Part shown: piece after piece, positions 55,446-64,000 of the stretch
Layout: each line of letters begins with the position of its first letter
Position numbering within the stretch: the stretch's first letter is position 1
Source of the DNA: Jaltomata sinuosa
Lineage: Eukaryota; Streptophyta; Magnoliopsida; Solanales; Solanaceae
DNA: 64,000 nucleotides
Reading direction: 5' to 3'
Assembly (NCBI GenBank): GCA_003996215.1
Contig: QJPP01004118.1
Coordinates: 1 to 64,000 of the forward strand
Notes under the pieces: generated by a model
Database searches by the model: none
Seen by the model: only the letters and a program-made list of their open reading frames with translations
Told to the model about the DNA's origin: nothing
Position numbers and translations under genes: made by a program

Positions 55446-55992
55446 ACAGTAGCTTTGCTCTTACAGGCATCTTTTGGTGTCTTTTTTTGAATTGTTGAGA
55501 TCTCTTAGTTGTAGAATGGGGGAGATGTTGATGAGGACATGCTTCTTTCGGTCAATTAGAATTAAGTGACATGACAATATTTGATTGGTCAGCATGTGTC
55601 TCTTGTACACATGGTTATTTTTATTGGCCTTTAATTTGATGACATGTTGTGTCATTTTGACATGTGACATGATCCTATTGACTCTTTCACTTGACTTGGC
55701 ATGCTACGTCATTTGACACGTGACACTAATGTGAGTTTCTAGAATAAGATGAGATTTTGGGCTTAGCAATGTGAGCTCATCATTTTTAGCCTAATTTGAT
55801 GGGCTAGCCCAATTATATTAATTCACAATATTTATTTAGATTAATATATTTTGAATTTAATATCATCTGAATTATTTTATGAATTTGCATCCAAATAAAC
55901 TTTAAATTATTTCACATCTCAATTGAAAAATGAGTTTAAAAATATTGTTAATTAATCTAATTTATGCGCGCACACTTTTAACATAATTTTTT

Positions 55993-55996
<4 letters not shown>

Positions 55997-56027
<31 letters not shown>
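55997..56027. repeat. (AT)n microsatellite
   Basis: About 15 AT units. Confidence 0.95.
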
Positions 56028-56029
<2 letters not shown>

Positions 56030-57379
56030 AGGGTCATAGACCTGCCCATATGGCGCTATCAAAATTCAGTATTCGCATTTATCTATTATCTCAAATTTTT
56101 GGACTTTTTTCCTTTATTTTCTTACATCTATTTGCGTCCTCTTTTCAGTAAAAAGAAAAATTGCGTCGTTACTTTACTAATTGCCTTATGTCTCTTCCTC
56201 TTCATTAAGCCTGCAAATTATAGTCAACAGAGTAGGAGCACAAAATAGCAATCGGTACTCCCTTTTCTCTCCCTCCTTCGGGTTCTTCTTCTCCTACTTT
56301 TTTCCTTTTTCATTTGAGTTTTTCATCGAATTGTCTTTTCTTGTTCCATTTGTTCCAATAATGTCAGCATATTTGATTCGTGAGATTTTGGGTATGACGT
56401 GGTATTGCACTGTACATATTTTCTTTTGGGCTTTTTTTATTTTGTAGTTGATTATTTTTCTGATGTTAGGTTTTGTTGATAACTGTATTATCAATGTTTT
56501 GGCTTTCTGATTGCAATGTTGTTGGTTTATTCAAAGAAACAAAAATAGTTGTATTTGTTTAACAAATTAATATCAGCAACTTTATTGCCATCAGTTCTTT
56601 ATCCAACTGTAATAGAAACAAAGGAGGCAATTTAAATGGTAGGAAAAAGGTATTAAGGGGTGGTGGTTTTCAAATTGAAAAGAAAAATAGTATTGTAACC
56701 TTGTAGCTAAAAAAAATTCACATAAAGGCGCGATCACATGTCAAAATTAGGGCTGAACATTAGGTGTTGTTGCTAATTGTATTGTTAATATTTTAGCTTT
56801 CTGATTGCAATGTTGCTGGTCAAATTGTCTAATTGATTTTCTTTATGAAAGTAATTACTGGATAATTCTCGCATTAAATTCCTCCGTCCAGATGTAACAA
56901 ATGCTCTCTACAGTGATGTCTCGATTCTCTTTCAGCAATTGTGAGTAAAGAGATGTGAAGGAGAGCAAAATTAGGGCATATAGAGGTCATTCTTGAAACA
57001 TTCAATGATTCCTTTACCTTGAGGTACTATACTCTTTTACTTATAGTTTTCGTTATTGTGAATTTGAAATTTGAGATTCGTTACTTTAAAATTAGAGGTG
57101 ATACAAGCATGTGCCAAGAACTTGCATGATACTAAGGGTGTCAAAATGAACCCAAACGCATATAACTCATCCAATTCACTCCGAATTTTATGGGTAGGGT
57201 TCATGATAATTTGATATTGGGTCAACTTTCAACCTATTTGCGCTTAACACATTAAAATAATTTTGAGTTGAGCCCAATTTTATCTTCACTTCAACTCGCT
57301 TCTTTAATGCTTAATATTTTCTTTAAGAAAATAAGCTCATTGAAAATAAATAAAATGATTTTCTTGATGAAGAAAAATC

Positions 57380-57591
57380 ACACACCCACCCCCATCTTAC
57401 CCCACCCCACTCCACCCCCACCTTACACTATCCACCCACCCCCACCCCAATTTTTTTTTAAATTTTTTTTGGTTGTTTTTTTAATAAATTCTTTCCTACC
57501 CAAGCCCACTTCCACTTCACCTGTCCAAAATTTATTTTTTTCTACCCCATTCTCACCCTTTACCACCCCCACCCTTTTACCTCCACCCCAC
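57380..57591. repeat. C-rich CCACCCC tract
   Basis: Repeated CCACCCC and CCCCACC words. E1 inserted at its right end, after CCCAC. Confidence 0.85.
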
Positions 57592-58439
57592 TGTCATGAC
57601 CCAGACCGTCGTGAGTGGCATCCACCCAACCCACGGATGAGCGAACCAATAGAGTTCAACCCTTTGCCTAGACTAACACCCTAAATGAGCAAACAGAAAA
57701 TAAACTAGAAATTAAATAATGCAAAACCTAAAGCTTTAATATATTCTGCGGAAAATCCCTCCTAGGAACTGAAAGTCGTTGTACCAAACATCACTACCAA
57801 TATCTATAATACGGGGATGCAACCCCAAAAGAAAATACAAAATAGTTTCAAGTCCGAAACAAGTGGACTGCAACTCTACAGATAAGCCCAAGGTAGCTTG
57901 ATCAAACAGCTCACCCTTGAAGTCAGAAATCGTCGGTGATAAAGATGAGGTCGCATCTCAGTCGCTAGAAGATTTCCTGTACTCACCAAAATAAAAGCAA
58001 GTGCAGTATCAGTACACCAACACTGTGTACTGGCAGGATCATCAGCGAGTTTTCAGATAAAAGGTATATAAACAGTATGACAATATCAAGTAATAGGTAT
58101 GGAAAACATGCAATAATCTCAACAGACACACCTAGACTACAAGTCTCCACTTAGCTTGTTTCCGCATGAATCCACCACCTATACTCTAAGCCACAACCAT
58201 GTAACAATAACTATACCTTTCCATCTAGCCCGTACCCACCCTGGGATCCTCTCTAGACAACACCAAAAATCAATGAATAACCCGACCTAAACCAAGACCA
58301 ACACAACAGTTTACAGAATTTCCCCAGCCTCTCAAGGACCACCAAACCAATAACACATTTCAATAATCAATCTGGTCCACTCACGGAACCAATATCAAAG
58401 AATTCAACACAACAATGAAAATACAATGATGCAACAAAT

Positions 58440-58565
58440 GTAAACTCGTACCAGGCGTGGTTCCCGTGCCAACTAGTTGTTATACCCGTACCAGGTGTGG
58501 TACCCGTGCCAACCATTTGTTATACCCATACCAGACATGGTACCCGAGCCAACTGAATGTCAATA
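58440..58565 (-). repeat. GGTACC-type tandem repeat in the E1 LTR
   Basis: Three to four units of CCAGGTGTGGTACCCGTGCCAAC (shown in parts: CCAGGTGTGGTACCCG, GTGCCAAC), reverse-oriented relative to 1521-1754, spaced about 39-40 bp. Confidence 0.85.
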
Positions 58566-59289
58566 ATCCACAGTCAAATGCATGAACAAACAACTTGTAA
58601 GCCCACAAGTAAATACCGTTCAAATCACAGACAGTAAAGCAGGAACCTTAGACATTCTACATAACTCCCCTAAGCAATGTAATTCATACAAACACTTAGA
58701 TATTAGTACAAGAATATACAACATTCACAGAAATCATAAGCCATCACCTATTTCAAAATGATCCAAGCTCTATTCAACCCGAGCTTTCCCGTGTTTCGGA
58801 TTCCTTTCTCGTTCTTGGTCTAAAATAACACACAAGTACATACAATTAACACACAAGGACTGCACAGTACCCGAATTAAACCAAATCCCCAAACTCCAGG
58901 CCACCCATGATCATCCCACCATTTTCCCGGGCTTTTTCACCGTTAATTCACCTACTTCTATCATTTTTACGAATAAAAATAGAGAATTTAACAACCTATG
59001 ATCATAATAACATACTTTTAACAATGTTCATGAACATTCATGCTTGGAATCCCCTTCTTTTCTCGAATTCTACCATTCTTAGGTCATTCCAACTTTCCCC
59101 AAGTTTCCTCCTAGTAATTCTACCGCATAGGAAATGTAGTACAAAGATTGGGGAGTAGAAACCTTACCCTAGGGAAGAATTTCAAAGGAAAAAGGAGGAA
59201 AATCGCCTGAAATCACCCTAGTTCTTCTCCCAAACAAATTGTAGAAAACTGAACTGTTTTGGGAAAGTTTCTGCATTAAAAACTCGTTG

Positions 59290-59415
59290 GCCCTTTATAG
59301 CAGTCCCCGTTCCTCTATAGCGGTCCTGCTATAGTGGACGACTTCCGCTATAGCGGTCTTAAGTGGGTGTTGACCGCCTTGACCACCGCTATAGCGGTAT
59401 TTTCCACCGCTATAG
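59290..59415. repeat. CCGCTATAGCGG cluster in the E1 LTR
   Basis: Perfect palindromes CCGCTATAGCGG occur twice in 20 bp (near 59,387 and 59,407), plus CCGCTATAGCGGTC, CTATAGCGGTCC and CTGCTATAGTGG. They lie 380-510 bp from the LTR start. Confidence 0.88.
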
Positions 59416-59879
59416 CGGAGGTCACTACGACGGACCATTGTACTCGTCACAGATAGAATGTTCGGAAATCTCTCAGTTTTGGCCATTTTACAACACACTT
59501 GCTTCCCCCGATGATCCAAAACAATCTCTTCACGTCAAACGCGATTCCAGTAGTTTTACTTACCCAAATTCGATTTCGAAAAGTCTCCCGGACTCCTTTA
59601 TATCTTGGCTACATGGAAAACTAGCTCAAAATAAGACACATAGACTAATCCTGACCCGGATTTCCCTAGACTCTACCTCGCTCCAAAACCGGCGAGGCTA
59701 GCCTAGCCCAGAATTTTAAACTCTCAAACCTGGAATTTTCTAACTCTAAAACTTGGCACGATTAGACTACCCGTAATGACGGACCCGATCGTTATAACAG
59801 ATACCAATTTATCCATCGTTCATTGCCGAATGATCAAACTCAAAATCACGGAAATAAAAGGAGAGAAGTGTAGTACCTG

Positions 59880-61256
59880 ATCCTCAAACAGTTGAGGGTA
59901 CTTGTCCCGCATGTCTTTCTCGGTTTTTCAAGTGGCTTCCTCAACCGGATGATGCTTCCACTGAACCTTCACCATATCAATAACCTTTGTCATCAACCTT
60001 CGGACATTTCGAGCAAGAATCAAAACTGGTTCCTCTTCAAAACAAAGATCCTTATCGAAAAGTACCTCATCCCACTTGATGATGTAATCCCCATCCCCAT
60101 GGTATCGCTTAAGCAAGGATACATGGAACACCGAATGGATGCATGACAAACTAGGTGGCAGTGCTAACTTGTAAGCCACTGGCCCCACAATTTCAAGAAC
60201 TTTAAACGGACCGATGAACCGAGGGCTAAGCTTGCCCTTCTTACCAAACTGCATAACCCTTTTCATTGGTGACACCTTCAACAATACTTGTTCACCAACC
60301 TGAAAGTCCATGTCCCGGACCCTGCGATCTGCATATTCCTTCTGCCTACTTTGAGCAGCCAGCAACTTGGTCTGAATGCCCCTTACGTTTTCTTGCACTT
60401 CCTTTACTAAGTCTACGCCCAGAGGCTTTACATCGCTTTCCTCAAACCACCCAATCGGTGATTTGCAGTTTCTCTGATATAATGCCTCAAACGGTGCCAT
60501 GTCAATACTGGTGTGGTAGCTATTGTTGTACGAGAATTCGCACAATGGTAGAAACTGGTCCCAATGACCCCTGAAGTCTATCACACATGCTCTCAGCATG
60601 TCCTCCAATACCTGGATCATCCTTTCCGACTGACCATCAGTCTGAGGGTGGAAGGTTGTGCTAAAAGTGAGTTGTGTACCCAACTCTTCATGTAACTTGC
60701 CCCAGAACGTAGAAGTAAACTGTGTACCTCTATCTGAAATGATAGACAGTGGTACCCCATGTAGTCTCACAATCTCCTTCACGTAGATCTTAGCCAATTG
60801 CTGCGAATTGTGATCTACCCTGACCAGAATGAAATAAGCGGACTTGGTCAGCCTGTCAACAATGACCCAAATTGAGTCATACTTCCCTAATGTCTTGGGA
60901 AGACCCACCACAAAATCCATGGCTATTCTCTCCCACTTCCACTCTGGAATTGACATTCTCTGAAGTACTCCTGCATGTCTCTGATGTTCATACTTTACCT
61001 GCTGGAAGTTATGATATTTGGACACAAAATCAACTATATCCCTTTTCATTCCGGGCCATCAGTAACGCTGCCTCAAGTTTCTGTACATTTTAGTCACACC
61101 CGGATAAATTGAGTACCGCGAACCATGGGCTTCTGCCAAGATTTTCTGAATCATATCATCCACCCGAGAAACATAAATCCTCTCCCTGAAATGCAACACT
61201 CCACCAGAGTATAACATGACATCTCTGGACTCCCCGGATATTACCTTACCTCGCAA
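59880..61256 (-). pseudogene. E1 integrase with chromodomain-like tail, near intact
   Basis: From 61,256 to the end only two stops interrupt (61,059 in the RQRY-stop-WPGMKRD block, 59,928 in EAT-stop-KTEKD). Both are single-base changes at Trp codons. The zinc module is destroyed: YSIYPGV replaces IHPG and YHNFQQVK replaces CPNCQQVK. The core is intact with [16 protein letters not shown] and [14 protein letters not shown], so D,D,E is complete. [39 protein letters not shown] and [14 protein letters not shown] follow. The tail holds [14 protein letters not shown] and then DKYPQLFEDQ, a chromodomain-like C terminus. It integrates cDNA in an active element. Confidence 0.9.
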
Positions 61257-61274
61257 CTCACCCAGTTTCGAATC

Positions 61275-63250
61275 CTAAAACTGTTTCGCCTTTATTTTCT
61301 CTATGAAGGTGGCCTTGACCTCAATGCTGGCTAATAACCCACCTCGATATGAAATACCCAAGTGCATGAACTTCGCCTCCAAAGTCCAAATTTCCTTAGC
61401 TAGTGGTCGTTTGGACACCCCCAAACAAGCCAAGCTACCCATGTTAACCGTTTTTCGGCTTAATCCGTCTGCCATCACATTAGCGTTACCCGAATGGTAC
61501 TGAATGGTCACATCATAATCCTTCAATAACTCCATATACCTCCTCTGCCTCAGATTCAAATCCTTCTAAGTGAAAATGTGTTGCAGACTGCGATGATTTG
61601 TGAACACCTCACACCATAAAGATAGTGTCTCCAAATCTTTAGTGCAAAAACCACCACTGCCAACTCTAAGTCGTGAGGTGGGTAATTTTGCTCATTCACC
61701 TTTAACTGTCTGGATGTATAGGCTATCACATTCCTATCCTGCATCAACACAACACCCAAACCAGAATGTGAAGCATCACAGTAAACGACAAAGTCTTTAC
61801 CTTCAACCGGCAAGGACAAAATAGGGGTTGTGGTCAAAAGTGTCTTGAGCTTTTGGAAGATCTCCTCGCACTTGTCAGACCACACGAACGGTACCTCCTT
61901 CTGTGCCATCCTGGTCAGGTGAATAGCAATAGAAGCAAAATTCTTAACAAACCTCCGGTAGTACCCCACGATCCCAACAAAACTCCTCATCTCTATCACA
62001 GAGCTAGGCCAAACCCAACTCTTGACTGCCTCAATTTTCTGGGGATCCACCATCACCCCTTTTTCTGACACTACATGCCCCAAGAATGCCACGAAAGTCA
62101 ACCAAATCTCACACTTAGTGAATTTTGCATAAAGCTTTTGGTGCCTCAAGATATCCAGCACAATACGAAGATGATTAGCATGCTCCTCCCTACTCTTAGA
62201 GTAGATCAAAATATCATTGATGAACACGATAACGAAGGAATCCAAGTAAGACTTAAACACCCAATTCATCAAAATCATGAATGATGTCAGCGCATTGCTC
62301 AAGCCAAACTACATTACTAGAAACTTGTAATGTCCATACCAAGTCCGAAAAGCAGTTTTTGGAAAGTCCTCAGGCCTAATCTTTAACTGATGGTACCCCG
62401 ACCTCAAGTCAATTTTTGAGAACACTGATGCACCCTGAAGCTGGTCAAACAAATCATCTATACGAGGTAGAGGGTACTTATTCCGAATGATCACCTTGTT
62501 CAACTACCTATAATCTATGTATATCCGCATACTACCATCCTTCTTCTTTACAAATAAAACTGGAGCACCCCAAGGCGAAGCACTGGGACGTATAGATCCC
62601 TTATCTAGGAGTTCTTGCAACTGAGTCATAAATTCTCTTAACTCTGCTGGAGCCATACGATACGGAGGAATGGAAATGGGATGAGTGCTTGGATCCAAAT
62701 CAATACAAAAATCTATACCCCTGTCCGGAAGCATACCAGGCAAGTACGCTGGAAACACCTCTAAAAATTTGGAAACCACTGGAACTGATTCAATAGGCGA
62801 GGAATCCACACTATCATCCCAGAGATGAGCCAAGAAGGTTAGACACCCCCTCCCCACTAGCTTCTTAGCCCGAACAAATGATATTATCTTAACTGACTTA
62901 GGCCTGTACACACCCTCCCACTCTAGTCTATCTTTACCCAGAATCTCTAAAGCCACAGTCTTGGTGTTACAGTTCAACACAACATGATAAGGAGATAGTC
63001 AGGTCATACCCAAGATAATATCAAAATCAGCCATATCCAGAATTACCAAGTCTACCCAAGTATGCAACCCCACAAACACAATAGAACAGTCACGATACAC
63101 ATGAGTCATAATCACAGACTCTCAAACCAGGGTAGAAACATGGATAGGGGAATCAAGGTTATCACAAATCAAATCCAGCCCCAAAGCAAAACTCACAGAC
63201 ACATAAGAATATGTAGAGCCTGGGTCAAATAATACCGAAGCCATTTTATC
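61275..63250 (-). pseudogene. E1 protease, reverse transcriptase and RNase H
   Basis: Same frame as gag. The protease active site near 63,225 is LFDPGSTYSYVS. RT includes [47 protein letters not shown] and the catalytic [11 protein letters not shown] near 62,215; relatives have FIDD, so one catalytic Asp is Asn. RNase H keeps [10 protein letters not shown] and [14 protein letters not shown] short deletion near 61,605 shifts the frame, and FTDH reads FTNH. Stops lie near 63,130, 63,000, 62,504, 62,309 and 61,566. A stop at 61,275 lies in the spacer between RNase H and the integrase zinc module. Confidence 0.9.
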
Positions 63251-64000
63251 GCAGACAAGAATGGTACCTGTGATCACCGTATCTGAGGCTTCCACCCCGG
63301 TCCTCCTTGGAAAAGCATAGCAATGAGCTCGATCATTAATCCGGGCAACTTTTCAGGCTGGTTGCGTCGTAACCCTGCCTGCGCTGTCGTTCCCTCTGTC
63401 TCCCCGGCCTCCCTAAAAATTACCTTGTCCACCCTGTGGATGACCCTTAGCATTACCGCCTCTGCTTGCCGAAACCACTTCTCTAGTCTGCTACTGACCC
63501 TGATTACCTATCTGCCTATGTGGACACTCCCTCTTAAAGTGGCTCAGCTCACCACAATGGAAGCAACCACAATCAAGAGTAGGTCTGCTAGCTGATGTAT
63601 ATGATGCTCCCTGGCCTCTAGGAGCTGACGACTGAGCTTCCTGACGACCACCTGTACTGGCTAGTAGAGCCAACTGAATAGGACGGGCCGAGTAAGTCTG
63701 CTGAAGCTGGCCCCTGGAGTATGAACCACCATAGTTTCCCTCATTCCGGAGCTTCTTGGCTAAAGCCTTAGCCTGCCCCGCTTGCCTAACTCCCTCTATC
63801 TTCTTCACATAATCCACCACATCATTAAAGCCCTTTCCTGAAGAAGTCATATGCACTGACAGTACATGCAGTTCACTATTCAGACCCTTGACAAACAACC
63901 GGACCCGTTCCTCCTCGGAACCCAACATCTGTGTAGCAAAACGAGACAACGCATGGAACTTAACCTCATAAGACGAGACTGACATGATACCCTGCTCCAT
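63251..64000 (-). pseudogene. E1 gag C-terminal half and linker
   Basis: Open from the window edge to a TAG at 63,491. It shows SVSSYEVKFHALSRFA, RVRLFVKGLNSELHVLSVHM, a Gly/Gln/Ser-rich region and an intact zinc knuckle CFHCGELSHFKREC (CX2CX4HX4C). The same frame continues past stops at about 63,488, 63,412 and 63,355 into the AHCYAFPRRTGVEASDTVITGT block that precedes the protease. This is the best-preserved gag in the window. The N terminus is outside. Confidence 0.88.

Larger units (their letters stand above)
55461..57591. other. Unassigned AT-rich region with possible gene remnant
   Basis: No recognisable protein. Contents are a (AT)n run (55,997-56,027), a pyrimidine-rich leader-like stretch (56,250-56,330), a diverged direct repeat (56,473-56,525 and 56,767-56,819) and a C-rich tract (57,380-57,590). 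The interval could hold 5' untranslated or intron sequence of a lost gene, since CT-rich leaders are common in plant 5' untranslated regions. No frame supports this. Frames at 56,181-56,447 and 57,268-57,684 are low-complexity. Confidence 0.45.
57592..59799 (-). mobile_element. E1 3' LTR
   Basis: 2208 bp. Plus-strand ends are TGTCATGACCCAG and GATCGTTATAACA, a TG...CA LTR. The GATCCTGCCAGTACAC block (minus) near 58,030 is the E1 form of the conserved GATGCCTACCAGTACG box. Frames such as 58,907-59,158 and 59,363-59,701 are LTR sequence. Confidence 0.88.
57592..64000 (-). mobile_element. E1: Tekay/Del-like chromovirus, minus strand, runs off the window
   Basis: 3' LTR is 57,592-59,799 and gag-pol is 59,880 to beyond 64,000. 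The 5' LTR and primer site are outside. The LTR shares its start (TGTTATAACGAYCGGGTCC), GGTACC units and CTATAGCGG cluster with LTRs A-C, so T1 and T2 are likely non-autonomous relatives. Domain order and the [10 protein letters not shown] chromodomain-like tail place it with Tekay/Del. Confidence 0.9.

Noticed and set aside
56181..56447. Hydrophobic 88-codon frame, possible membrane protein
   Set aside because: Low-complexity T-rich DNA gives Phe-rich frames; no start context or homolog recognised.
57100..57200. hAT-like MITE starting GGGTGTCAAAATG
   Set aside because: No matching inverted terminus or 8-bp duplication could be found.
57268..57684. Proline-rich protein of 138 codons
   Set aside because: C-rich simple repeat continuing across the boundary into the E1 LTR, so it cannot be a conserved gene.

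Overview
The window is plant nuclear DNA made almost entirely of decayed, nested transposable elements. I find no intact host gene, rRNA or tRNA gene. The LTR-retrotransposon lineages, the very large LTRs (1.5-2.8 kb) and the nesting style suggest a large repeat-rich Solanaceae genome. Pepper (Capsicum) is my best guess, as an inference and not a proof. Every coding region I recognise is a transposon pseudogene.

Left block (1-13,629). This holds a family of about 2.2-2.5 kb LTRs (LTR A 979-3231, LTR B 3232-6051, LTR C 9613-12,070). Copy T1 runs in from the left edge and ends with LTR A. T1 interrupts LTR B, the 5' LTR of a second copy, T2. T2 has a methionine-tRNA primer site, an internal region without gag or pol, and 3' LTR C. 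Inside T2, on the minus strand, lies a broken gene resembling the 'putative plant transposon protein' family. A 1.46 kb solo LTR (3423-4878, exact duplication GGTAC) also sits in LTR B. T2 itself lies against an LTR fragment of the E2 type (12,071-12,822), next to a minus-strand Athila/Tat-like LTR fragment (12,823-13,629).

Middle-left (13,630-29,640). Here are a solo LTR with exact duplication AAGAA (13,809-16,593), then a complete but dead Ty3/gypsy chromovirus-like element E2 (16,896-26,425, plus strand). These are followed by AT- and GA-rich simple repeats, a LINE 3' fragment on the minus strand (27,350-29,220) and a TTC microsatellite.

Centre (29,640-55,450). The host layer is a Mutator-like locus: a mudrA-type transposase remnant on plus (30,267-30,990) and a DUF1985/Ulp1-type remnant on minus (54,680-55,200), in arrays built on CTGTTGCAACAGAT. 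It also contains a long near-perfect inverted repeat (31,862-32,168). A solo LTR (33,170-54,048, duplication ATATT) landed in this layer. Chromovirus-like element E5 (36,016-53,755, minus) landed in that LTR, and Athila/Tat-like element E6 (42,171-52,175, minus, duplication AACCT) landed in the 5' LTR of E5.

Right block (55,461-64,000). About 2.1 kb of unassigned sequence precedes element E1 (57,592 to beyond the window, minus). E1 is a Tekay/Del-like chromovirus whose LTR is related to LTRs A-C. Its gag-pol is the best preserved here: nearly one frame, closed by about eleven nonsense codons and one frameshift. E1 is a plausible autonomous partner of non-autonomous T1/T2.

The most unusual signal is that nearly every LTR family here carries a cluster of short self-complementary GC-rich words in the first part of its LTR, often just upstream of the TATA-like box. 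The words differ between families, and some are shared between unrelated lineages. All identities are by eye; no database search or alignment was run.
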